NCBI RefSeq assembly: GCF_030463535.1
Contig: NC_132880.1
Coordinates: forward strand, 28,539,987 to 28,603,986
DNA: 64,000 nucleotides
Reading direction: 5' to 3'
From: Salminus brasiliensis
Lineage: Eukaryota; Chordata; Actinopteri; Characiformes; Bryconidae
Part shown: piece after piece, positions 61,101-64,000 of the stretch
Layout: each line of letters starts with the position of its first letter
Position numbering within the stretch: position 1 is the stretch's first letter
Program-made: the position numbers and the translations under genes
Notes under the pieces: generated by a model
What the model saw: only the letters and a program-made list of their open reading frames with translations
Told to the model about the DNA's origin: nothing
Database searches by the model: none

Positions 61101-63979
61101 GCTGTTGTATCAGAGCTGGGGAGCTGTGTTTTTCACTGAGCACACTGGCTGCCTAGCGATGCTGCATCAGCGGCAGTTTGATGACCAGTTCTGTGTACAT
61201 ATCGCATAGCCTCAGGGTTCTATTCCCTGTCAGTGTCCTGTCACGCCACTGTTTTTCAAACCGGTGGTTCTAGGCTGGAGGTCCTTTTACTTAAGAATTG
61301 TATTTTTGTTTCTGTGTAGTAACAAAAAAAAAATCTGTCAACAGTTCAAATATCACAACGGGCATAGTCAACATGTTACTGTGCAGTTTGTGCAGATTTT
61401 GCCAATCATTTTTTAATTTGCAGAGCATTGGGCAAAAACCTAACATCATGATATTTGTCTAACTTTATAGGACATTGTCATGGTGTATGTTTGTATGTTT
61501 GAAAACTAATTAGAGTGGAGGAATGTGCCAGCAAAACAACAGTGGCACGTTGTTAAGAGTATTAGTCCAGATTCAACTGGAATGTTTTTTTCCCCTTTCA
61601 ATCCGCCTTCCGTCGCCGGTCATGAACACAAAGCATAGCTCTGAAATCTTTTTTTCTTTTTATTTTAAATTTAGCGTCTAGTCATGCTCCCCTCCTGCTC
61701 TATACATTATTCATGGTAAAGCAGTGGTGTTTAAACTCCCTTGTCTGAGGGGTGCTAGCATTTTACCCTGATATGTGCTGCTGTCCACTACAAAATGTAG
61801 CTTTGTGAAAGTGAAATTATAACCTATAACCACTCATGAATTCGCCTTGTAGCAATTAGTATTTGCTGTCCAGTAGGTCTTTGTAACGAGCTCCCATGGG
61901 TTTATCTGTCACTACCTGTTAGATTTTTATTTAATTAGCATCATTGGCCACAGCTGACCGGTATTACATATATTTCTCTGAAGGATTTAACCCAAAGCTT
62001 TCCCTAGATTTTCTCCATTTGTTATGTGAAGTCTGTCACTCAACAGCGCTTTATACAAATTTACAGCGTTTAATTCCTGTCCAAGGGGGGAAATATTAAT
62101 AATTCTGCATTTAAACTTCATCCCCTTTGCACGTATTAATTCTCCCTTATTTAGGAAAGAAGCATTTGCTGTGTTAATGTTTGTCTTAGCACGTTTCTTG
62201 TCATGCAGAGTCTTTTTGTGTTTGTGACGGATTAGTAAAGAGCGTGTCATACAGGGATTAGGGTAAACACAGACAAGGAGCCAGACCTGTTTTCCAAACA
62301 GGTGTTCTCAGGCACCTGATATACCTGTTCAGATGCCATTGCTAAAATGATCATTATTTAATTTTTTTTACATTTTGCACGGCTTTGAATTGGTAAGAAA
62401 TGGAGGGAAAATTGTCTAATGCTCTTTTAATCTTATAAAGTCCATAGGCTAAAAGTCACTTAAGAATGGTATATTTTTCTTCTGTGTGGTCATGTAATAA
62501 TATTAAAATCCTTGAAAAAATATCATGTTTTTTGGAACGCTAACAAAAAAAATCAATCATCAGTTAAAATATTACAATGGGCACAGTCAGCATGTTACTG
62601 TGCAGTTTATGCTGTTACTGTACACTGGTTATTGTAGTTACTTGTTTTCTATAATTGGTCTCTGACTTTATGATCCAAGCCTCTGTGTAATGCTCTGGAA
62701 GTACAGAGCATACTCTTCACATACTCAGAAAAAATATTGTGCTGTAATTTAGTTAGGACAGAGAGAAATTCAGTTCTGCACCATAAAAAAAAGAAAATGG
62801 GTGGGACTGGGCAGAGATAGAGCAAGTATTCCTATTCAGTTTGCAGTATTCACTTTTTACAGCTCTTTTTAAAGTTGTTAAGTGTGTGGTGATGGTGGAC
62901 AATATTGGTAGATCCAGAAAACTGTGTAGCAGTTGCTGATAATGGAACACCTGCTGAAACTAAATCTACATTATATTCCTTATTTTCACAGCCTTGGAAA
63001 GTATCTTTCTGAGTCGGATTTGTGAGCATGGTGACGGCGGGGTATTTGGTCCAAGTCGCAATGGCTTGTTCCCACTTAGTCCTGGGCCTGCAGTTGAGAG
63101 TCCAGAGACACCCACTTATGATAACAACGGCCGTACAGCTGTCAAAGAGGTGAGGGGAATTGCCAATTGCTCACATCCCACTGTACACTGAACGGTAGCA
63201 ACTGTACTGCACCCCCAAACATTTTACAACAGTTCCCATCAAATTCTGGAAAAATACTTTATTAGAGTGTAATTGCAGCTTTGCTATTACCCAAACAGTC
63301 ATGCTTTGTGCTGTTGTGTGTGAGTTAGCTTCCGGTCAGCTATTCTCCCTTCTCCAGGCCTCCTAGTGTTAGCTTTTAGTCACCAGTCAGCCATTTTCGC
63401 TCCCATATTTTTCCATGTTTTAAACTCTCGACTAGGTCAAGGTAAATACAGGTCTCCATTTTAGGGCACCTTTAAGACTAAATATAAAAATGACCACCAT
63501 TCTGATTGGCTGACCTGTATCGTGTTTCAAGAAACACGCCTAATGTAAACAAAACCTAAGCATGAATGGACGGGGCTAAACTGCTGCAGGCTGAATAGGT
63601 GCATATATGTTAATGTCTTGGTATTTACATAAAAGTAAGAAAACTAAATTATGATTTTGAAAACATAAACACACAGAGTAACACAACGTTTTTTCCCTAC
63701 AGCCTGAATTTCCACTGGAGACTCCCGCTCCTCCTCGGGGAGATGATGGCAGCGCTGATAATGAAATTGAGAATAGCAGAAGCATGTCGTTTTTTGAGGG
63801 GCCAGCGAGCGAGCTCCACAAGCTCACAGCAGTGTCGTCTGGGAGCAGAGCCAATCTCCAGTCTCCCGCCGTGTCTGTAATGGGACCTCGTACCCCCTCT
63901 AACTGGATGCAAGACCTGGAGAAAACCCCCCCTCCACAGCTTCCCCCTCCCCCCAGAAAGTTGGACAGCTTTATACCAG
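30661..63979 (+). CDS. col28a1: COL28A1, collagen type XXVIII alpha 1 chain (3'-incomplete in window)
   Basis: This is an extracellular matrix collagen of the VWA-containing, beaded-filament-like class; in mammals it is found mainly around peripheral nerve Schwann cells. 33 coding exons give 1120 residues plus a split codon. They code a signal peptide (about 1-22), VWA1 (about 45-229), a Cys-rich linker (237-247), a triple helix of 531 residues (248-778), a hinge with a CGC cluster (779-796), VWA2 (about 800-976), and a Pro/Ser-rich linker to 1120. In orthologues a C-terminal Kunitz domain follows; it must lie beyond the right edge. The helix length is close to the roughly 528 residues I recall for human. 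All triple-helix exons are phase 0 and begin with a whole Gly codon. Oddities are Lys in the VWA1 metal motif, two GC donors, and three RGD tripeptides in the helix. The domain order VWA-collagen-VWA and the short imperfections separate it from collagens VI, XII and XIV. Confidence 0.95.
31558..32123 (+). CDS. col28a1: col28a1 exon 3: VWA domain 1
   Basis: A single 566-nt exon (residues 41-229) codes the whole first VWA domain. It starts [18 protein letters not shown]; later blocks are [19 protein letters not shown] and [12 protein letters not shown]. The metal-site motif DxSxS reads DSSEK, so the second Ser is Lys. The Thr (GHGTY) and Asp (MTDG) positions are kept. The donor is GTGAGT, and a SINE begins about 20 nt downstream. 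Confidence 0.93.
32124..32640 (+). mobile_element. tRNA-derived SINE family C, two partial copies in tandem
   Basis: It matches the body of the element at 59725-60235 ('ccatcagcagccagagagag', 'ctgcctagcgatgcc', 'cggaggaggcatgtgcttgt', 'gtgggttagttggctcag'). The first copy, from about 32140, lacks the tRNA head. A second body copy follows from about 32445 ('gatgcatcagagtcatccag'). It lies directly after the VWA1 donor. Confidence 0.75.
32641..32876. other. col28a1 intron
   Basis: AT-rich intron with no further feature. Confidence 0.5.
32877..32897 (+). CDS. col28a1: col28a1 exon 4: 21-nt linker micro-exon
   Basis: Seven codons (RAAVNVG) lie between a ctgttatag acceptor and a GTAAGT donor, phase 0 at both ends. 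It joins VWA1 to the Cys-rich linker without breaking the frame. The small size and exact phase support it, but transcript evidence would be needed for certainty. Confidence 0.72.
33192..33635 (+). mobile_element. MITE family A, full-length copy
   Basis: The left end 'tacacgatatgtccaaatgt' and the right end 'aatacttttgttcatatag' form imperfect inverted repeats of about 28 bp, with 'tacac'/'gtgta' at the tips. The inside has no coding capacity. Partial relatives are at 8493, 11955 and 17800. Confidence 0.7.
33636..34131. other. col28a1 intron 4, 3' part
   Basis: It contains 'ttgacgttagcctgattgat'-type short repeats around 33715-33850, a motif I know as a degenerate fish minisatellite, and otherwise nothing named. 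Confidence 0.35.
34132..34191 (+). CDS. col28a1: col28a1 exon 5: Cys-rich linker and start of triple helix
   Basis: 20 codons: [11 protein letters not shown], then GKRGPPGNQ. The three cysteines just before the helix are suited to interchain disulfides. The acceptor is ctgttgcag and the donor is GTGAGT. Confidence 0.93.
34192..34785. other. col28a1 intron 5, first part
   Basis: AT-rich, nothing recognised. Confidence 0.4.
34786..35335 (-). repeat. Dispersed repeat family D
   Basis: It shares 'ttttataaatggaatcatgg', 'tcaataaaatgtg', and 'cataaatattcacccatttt' with 52350-52620. It is probably a non-autonomous DNA element. The superfamily is not determined and the orientation is arbitrary. Confidence 0.5.
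35336..37030. other. col28a1 intron 5, middle part
   Basis: It contains a short repeat at 35885-35937 ('tttgcattgctttgcatgta') that is inverted at 43079-43130. The rest has nothing recognised. Open frames on both strands at 35955-36776 match no known family. Confidence 0.4.
37031..37495 (+). mobile_element. Tc1-like element E, internally deleted copy 1
   Basis: The left terminal region reads 'gccataacattagtaccact' and 'cagcaagtgaacag'-type sequence. The transposase 5' coding region follows ('aagaatctgagccacttt', 'ctagatgactgggtcagaac'). It then jumps to the 3' coding part ('ggtgccagataccacaggac'). The middle of the gene is missing and there is no intact frame. Confidence 0.75.
37733..38495 (+). 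mobile_element. Tc1-like element E, degenerate copy 2
   Basis: It has the same ends and 3' coding blocks as copy 1 ('gggatatattaggcagcaag', 'gtcagttcttgaaggtc', 'tctgtgggatgtgctgtaca', 'tggtactagataccacagga') and keeps more of the middle. A right-end 'acggctgattgg' is present near 38474. Frames are broken. Confidence 0.75.
38626..38679 (+). CDS. col28a1: col28a1 exon 6: triple helix, 18 residues
   Basis: Six perfect Gly-X-Y units from GKPGNPG to GPKGFR. The acceptor is aattaag and the donor is GTAAGT. Confidence 0.93.
38790..38834 (+). CDS. col28a1: col28a1 exon 7: triple helix, 15 residues
   Basis: Five perfect units, [15 protein letters not shown]. The acceptor is tttttgtag and the donor is GTAACA. 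Confidence 0.93.
38924..38950 (+). CDS. col28a1: col28a1 exon 8: triple helix, 9 residues
   Basis: A 27-nt micro-exon, GRPGTRGEK. The acceptor is ctgttccag and the donor is GTTAGT. Phase 0. Confidence 0.88.
38951..39945. other. col28a1 intron 8
   Basis: AT-rich, nothing recognised before the CT tract. Confidence 0.4.
39946..39990. repeat. (CT)n tract next to a splice acceptor
   Basis: About 22 perfect CT units end 23 nt before the acceptor of exon 9. In effect they form a very long polypyrimidine tract. Confidence 0.92.
40014..40058 (+). CDS. col28a1: col28a1 exon 9: triple helix with Cys, 15 residues
   Basis: Five units, [15 protein letters not shown]. The Cys in the Y position inside the helix is also present in the mammalian chain as I recall it, and could form a disulfide. 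The acceptor is ctgctgcag and the donor is GTAAGT. Confidence 0.95.
40272..40316 (+). CDS. col28a1: col28a1 exon 10: triple helix, 15 residues
   Basis: Five perfect units, [15 protein letters not shown]. The acceptor is ttctgtag and the donor is GTGAAT. Confidence 0.94.
40317..41325. other. col28a1 intron 10, left part
   Basis: The first part of a 5-kb intron. AT-rich, with nothing recognised. Confidence 0.4.
41326..41420. repeat. Dispersed repeat starting (TCAGAA)n
   Basis: It reads 'tatcagaatcagaatcagaa', 'tctctttatttcgccaagtt'. This is a widespread fish repeat head, probably the 3' end of a LINE or SINE in antisense. Confidence 0.5.
41815..42065 (+). repeat. Dispersed fish repeat family F
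   Basis: It contains 'caaatttatttgtatagctc', 'ttgtcacaaagcagctttac', 'gctggaggaagaaacctt' and 'ggggacccatcctcctctgg', a block I recognise as very common in teleost genomes. I am not sure of its class. Confidence 0.55.
42066..43879. other. col28a1 intron 10, middle part
   Basis: It contains the inverted partner (43079-43130) of the 35885-35937 repeat. No exon in the collagen frame is visible here, and the helix length is already complete without one. Confidence 0.4.
43880..44380. repeat. Degenerate minisatellite, outer left part
   Basis: Units of about 30 to 33 bp, variants of 'gttatagagttatgggccac' plus 'agtaaggaag', are repeated with heavy divergence. They lead into the better-conserved 31-bp array. 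Confidence 0.7.
44381..44752. repeat. 31-bp minisatellite with 62-bp higher-order repeat
   Basis: About 12 tandem units of 31 bp. Two variants alternate: one with 'aataaagagttctggggcga' and one with 'aatatagagatttggggcga'. Together they make a 62-bp unit repeated three times nearly without change (about 44501-44686). Because 31 is not a multiple of 3, all frames cycle, giving long but meaningless open frames on both strands. Confidence 0.9.
44781..44904. repeat. 30-bp tandem repeat, four units
   Basis: Units of 'acactatagagttatggacc' plus 'acattgaagt', nearly identical. This is the outer right part of the same array. Confidence 0.85.
45065..45295 (-). mobile_element. LINE reverse transcriptase fragment
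   Basis: The minus strand codes [20 protein letters not shown] and then [16 protein letters not shown]. This is the C-terminal part of a non-LTR retrotransposon reverse transcriptase of the kind common in fish (FLGxxIS...L.W and KFNLP motifs). It is short, broken and close upstream of exon 11. Confidence 0.7.
45343..45396 (+). CDS. col28a1: col28a1 exon 11: triple helix, 18 residues
   Basis: Six perfect units, [18 protein letters not shown]. The acceptor is gtatttcag and the donor is GTAAGG. Confidence 0.94.
45490..45558 (+). CDS. col28a1: col28a1 exon 12: triple helix, 23 residues, RGD
   Basis: The first of fifteen 69-nt exons: five Gly-X-Y units, one Gly-X (GI), two units. It includes PRGDAG, an RGD tripeptide. 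The donor is the weak GTTTGA. Confidence 0.93.
45656..45724 (+). CDS. col28a1: col28a1 exon 13: triple helix, 23 residues
   Basis: 69 nt. The imperfection is GI before GEPGLP. The acceptor is gttttgcag and the donor is GTAAGT. Confidence 0.94.
46074..46142 (+). CDS. col28a1: col28a1 exon 14: triple helix, 23 residues
   Basis: 69 nt. The imperfection is GE before GLPGPK. The acceptor is tttgtaag and the donor is GTTAGT. Confidence 0.93.
46235..46303 (+). CDS. col28a1: col28a1 exon 15: triple helix, 23 residues
   Basis: 69 nt. The imperfection is GP before GIKGEK. The acceptor is gatttcag and the donor is GTAGGA. Confidence 0.94.
46903..46971 (+). CDS. col28a1: col28a1 exon 16: triple helix, 23 residues, GC donor
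   Basis: 69 nt. The imperfection is GA before GIQGEK. The exon end is fixed by phase and by the GEK ending. The donor is AG|GCAATC, a GC in place of GT; a GT donor is not available in frame. Confidence 0.9.
47077..47145 (+). CDS. col28a1: col28a1 exon 17: triple helix, 23 residues, GC donor
   Basis: 69 nt. The imperfection is GV before GNVGPK. The donor is AAG|GCAAGT, the consensus form of a GC-AG intron. Confidence 0.93.
47227..47295 (+). CDS. col28a1: col28a1 exon 18: triple helix, 23 residues
   Basis: 69 nt. The imperfection is GT before GEPGPK. The acceptor is cgttacag and the donor is GTAAAG. Confidence 0.94.
47449..47520 (+). CDS. col28a1: col28a1 exon 19: triple helix, 24 residues, no imperfection
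   Basis: 72 nt, eight perfect units ([19 protein letters not shown] and on to GPK). One of only two exons of the 23/24 type without the gap. The donor is GTAGGT. Confidence 0.95.
47521..49367. other. col28a1 intron 19, left part
   Basis: Nothing recognised. Open frames such as 48562-48822 match no known family. Confidence 0.4.
49368..49827 (+). mobile_element. Tc1-like element E, non-autonomous copy with both ends
   Basis: It runs from 'tacacagattagccatgaca' to 'ttatggctgatcagtgta', which are inverted copies of each other, in 460 bp. It keeps the 5' coding part ('aagaatctgagccactttga') and the 3' part ('gatccatggaggccccacct') and has lost the middle. It is the best-preserved of three copies and shows a MITE-like deletion. 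Confidence 0.8.
49990..50058 (+). CDS. col28a1: col28a1 exon 20: triple helix, 23 residues
   Basis: 69 nt. The imperfection is GK before GISGEK. The acceptor is taaccttag and the donor is GTACAT. Confidence 0.93.
50059..51149. other. col28a1 intron 20, left part
   Basis: AT-rich, nothing recognised. Confidence 0.4.
51150..51500 (-). mobile_element. tRNA-derived SINE family C, minus-strand copy
   Basis: The reverse complement matches 59725-60235 block by block. Blocks are a tRNA-like head with a mutated B box near 51457-51475, 'gccatcagcg', 'tctgagagagcacaactggc', 'ggcaatgcc', 'attgctagtgctaggg' and 'gggtgggtttattgg'. The 80-codon plus-strand open frame inside it is not a gene. Confidence 0.75.
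51501..51929. other. col28a1 intron 20, right part
   Basis: Non-coding with a T/G-rich run at 51510-51532. Confidence 0.4.
51930..52001 (+). CDS. col28a1: col28a1 exon 21: triple helix, 24 residues, RGD
   Basis: 72 nt, eight perfect units. It begins [10 protein letters not shown], giving an RGD tripeptide. The donor is GTAAGG. Confidence 0.95.
52350..52620 (+). repeat. Dispersed repeat family D, second copy
   Basis: It matches 34786-35335 ('taaaaatggaatcatgatca', 'cataaatatttcccctttaa'), in col28a1 intron 21. Confidence 0.5.
52658..52686. repeat. (GT)n microsatellite
   Basis: About 14 GT units. A (GA)n run of about 9 units follows at 52775-52792. Confidence 0.92.
52847..52915 (+). CDS. col28a1: col28a1 exon 22: triple helix, 23 residues
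   Basis: 69 nt. The imperfection is GR before GLPGSK. Three Met residues are clustered in the first half. The acceptor is gttttag and the donor is GTAAAC. Confidence 0.94.
53453..53521 (+). CDS. col28a1: col28a1 exon 23: triple helix, 23 residues
   Basis: 69 nt. The imperfection is GI before GITGPK. The acceptor is cattgccag and the donor is GTAACA. Confidence 0.94.
54236..54910 (-). pseudogene. LINE reverse transcriptase fragment (L2-type)
   Basis: An open stretch of 224 codons holds the reverse transcriptase palm, with the catalytic YADD motif intact, and the thumb region with [13 protein letters not shown] and [13 protein letters not shown]. It is cut off from the upstream part by frameshifts, so it cannot give a working protein. 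Confidence 0.88.
54902..54947. repeat. 23-bp tandem duplication inside the LINE
   Basis: 'tggtccactgtgtcaaaagc' plus 3 nt is immediately repeated as 'tggtccactgtgtcgaaagc' plus 3 nt. It shifts the reverse transcriptase frame within the AFDTVDH motif. Confidence 0.9.
55034..56257 (-). pseudogene. LINE endonuclease and linker fragment (L2-type)
   Basis: 407 open codons hold the end of the apurinic-type endonuclease (GDFNLPS, then NTLDLIFSR and SDHHFLSF) and a Ser/Pro-rich linker up to the start of the reverse transcriptase. The endonuclease N-terminus is missing, and the frame is lost near 55085. Confidence 0.88.
56589..56657 (+). CDS. col28a1: col28a1 exon 24: triple helix, 23 residues
   Basis: 69 nt. 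The imperfection is GE before GYPGVQ. The acceptor is tgattcag and the donor is GTGTAT. Confidence 0.93.
56740..56808 (+). CDS. col28a1: col28a1 exon 25: triple helix, 23 residues
   Basis: 69 nt. The imperfection is GK before GIPGPK. The acceptor is tggcattag and the donor is the weak GTTCGA. The intron before it is only 82 nt. Confidence 0.93.
56935..57003 (+). CDS. col28a1: col28a1 exon 26: triple helix, 23 residues
   Basis: 69 nt. The imperfection is GV before GILGPK. The acceptor is attaatag and the donor is GTGAGT. Confidence 0.94.
57100..57168 (+). CDS. col28a1: col28a1 exon 27: triple helix, 23 residues
   Basis: 69 nt. The imperfection is GE before GIQGPK, after three Gly-Pro-Pro units (favourable for helix stability). 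The acceptor is ttttttag and the donor is GTAGGT. Confidence 0.94.
57263..57331 (+). CDS. col28a1: col28a1 exon 28: triple helix, 23 residues
   Basis: 69 nt. The imperfection is GE before GLPGEK. This is the last of the fifteen. The acceptor is gatttcag and the donor is GTGCTA. Confidence 0.93.
57532..57612 (+). CDS. col28a1: col28a1 exon 29: triple helix, 27 residues, RGD
   Basis: 81 nt, nine perfect units. It includes [10 protein letters not shown], which gives an RGD tripeptide and a highly charged stretch. The acceptor is gggttcag and the donor is GTATTA. Confidence 0.94.
57832..57867 (+). CDS. col28a1: col28a1 exon 30: end of triple helix, 12 residues
   Basis: Four units, [12 protein letters not shown]. 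The acceptor is tttttgcag and the donor is GTAAGT. Confidence 0.94.
57958..57994 (+). CDS. col28a1: col28a1 exon 31: hinge
   Basis: 12 codons plus 1 nt: [12 protein letters not shown]. It matches the short helical-looking hinge of COL28A1 before VWA2, and its Cys joins the Cys cluster of the next exon. The acceptor is cctgacag and the donor is GTAATT. Confidence 0.9.
58110..58138. repeat. (ATT)n microsatellite
   Basis: About 9 to 10 ATT units in col28a1 intron 31. Confidence 0.9.
58245..59392 (-). mobile_element. Tc1/mariner-like transposon relic with terminal repeats
   Basis: The left end 'tatggccaaaattctta' and the right end 'aaaacttttggccatgatgg' are imperfect inverted repeats. The minus strand codes [20 protein letters not shown], with the D..PSHKA pattern of the transposase catalytic region, preceded by [14 protein letters not shown]. 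There are several in-frame stops, so it is inactive. Confidence 0.7.
59395..59600 (+). repeat. Dispersed MITE-like repeat, copy 2
   Basis: 'aaaaataaaggtgctttaaa', then 'gggttctttaagcgatgca' and 'gaagaaccatttttat' match 4193-4345. Confidence 0.6.
59725..60235 (+). mobile_element. tRNA-derived SINE family C, longest copy
   Basis: It has a tRNA-like head with a perfect Pol III B box GGTTCGAATCC (59772-59782), then the body shared with the copies at 32124, 51150 and 60930. It ends in an A/T-rich tail ('gaaataatgaacaaataaa'). An internal local duplication repeats 'cggcatattcc' three times near 59956-59990. It ends about 100 nt upstream of the VWA2 exon. Confidence 0.8.
60340..60894 (+). CDS. col28a1: col28a1 exon 32: VWA domain 2
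   Basis: A 555-nt exon (residues 791-976) starts with the Cys cluster (GCGIKC). A complete VWA fold follows: [20 protein letters not shown] (metal motif DSSES intact), [19 protein letters not shown] (Thr present), and [12 protein letters not shown] (Asp present). Further landmarks are IEIFVIGVV and [11 protein letters not shown]. The exon is GC-rich compared with its surroundings. The acceptor is ttatttcag and the donor is GTGAGT. Confidence 0.96.
60930..61210 (+). mobile_element. tRNA-derived SINE family C, 3'-truncated copy
   Basis: A mutated tRNA head ('gctggtttaaatcccaagtc') is followed by 'gccatcagcagccagagtca', 'ttggccttgctctctc' and 'ctgcctagcgatgctgcatc'. It starts only about 35 nt after the VWA2 donor. 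Confidence 0.75.
61211..62991. other. col28a1 intron 32, nothing recognised
   Basis: A short repeat pair occurs at 61320-61400 and 62545-62615 ('aaaaaaatctgtcaacagtt' versus 'aaaaaaatcaatcatcagtt', both followed by 'gggca(c/t)agtca' and 'catgttactgtgcagttt'). I see no exon. Confidence 0.45.
62992..63149 (+). CDS. col28a1: col28a1 exon 33: end of VWA2 and linker
   Basis: It completes a split Thr codon, then codes [16 protein letters not shown], which corresponds to the last VWA2 helix and its closing Cys. A loosely conserved Ser/Pro-rich linker follows ([13 protein letters not shown]). The acceptor is tttcacag and the donor is GTGAGG. Confidence 0.9.
63150..63702. other. col28a1 intron 33, nothing recognised
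   Basis: Non-coding. Confidence 0.4.
63703..63979 (+). CDS. col28a1: col28a1 exon 34: Pro-rich linker before the Kunitz domain
   Basis: 92 codons plus 1 nt. Low-complexity, acidic and proline-rich ([15 protein letters not shown] near the start, [17 protein letters not shown] near the end). It corresponds to the variable linker between VWA2 and the Kunitz domain in COL28A1. The acceptor is tccctacag and the donor is GTACAC. The expected Kunitz exon lies beyond the window. Confidence 0.85.
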
Positions 63980-64000
63980 GTACACATCTTCTATAATACA

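Overview
The window is genomic DNA from a vertebrate, almost certainly a teleost fish. It has short exons in long AT-rich introns, many microsatellites, and relics of fish Tc1-like, L2-type LINE, MITE and tRNA-derived SINE families. One SINE family, present here in about five copies, resembles repeats I associate with otophysan fishes (characins and catfishes). That placement is an inference from memory.

Three protein-coding genes can be read exon by exon. (1) umad1, minus strand: two coding exons (15747-15832 and 6217-6302) and a probable 5'UTR exon ending at 16071. The UMA-domain exons are not visible and probably lie beyond position 1. (2) rpa3, plus strand, 16838-20162: complete in four exons and 121 residues, head to head with umad1 across a short promoter that carries an E2F-type site. 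(3) col28a1 (collagen XXVIII alpha 1), plus strand, about 29.76 kb to beyond the right edge. It has a 5'UTR exon, a signal-peptide exon, a VWA1 exon, 26 exons for the linker and triple helix (531 collagenous residues), a short hinge exon, a VWA2 exon and two exons of the C-terminal linker. The Kunitz exon expected in this family is outside the window.

Layout: 1-16 kb is umad1 intron and flank with transposon relics and simple repeats. The region 16-20.3 kb holds the rpa3/umad1 promoter and rpa3. The region 20.3-29.7 kb is intergenic, with two Tc1 relics and a minisatellite. From 29.7 to 64 kb is col28a1, whose introns hold Tc1-like deletion derivatives, a 31-bp minisatellite, an L2-type LINE and SINEs close to both VWA exons. 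The gene order umad1(-)-rpa3(+)-col28a1(+) matches the human 7p21.3 order read backwards, except that MIOS, which lies between RPA3 and COL28A1 in human, is not visible.

The genes are neighbours by conserved synteny, not members of one pathway. RPA3 is a subunit of the single-strand DNA-binding complex RPA, UMAD1 is a small UMA-domain protein linked to ESCRT-I, and COL28A1 is an extracellular matrix collagen. The main unusual observations are: an exon-locked pattern of triple-helix imperfections (15 exons of exactly 69 nt, each with one Gly-X gap at the same codon); two consecutive GC-AG introns; a Ser-to-Lys change in the VWA1 metal site; three RGD tripeptides in the helix; and the apparent absence of mios. 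I saw no clearly new biological system.
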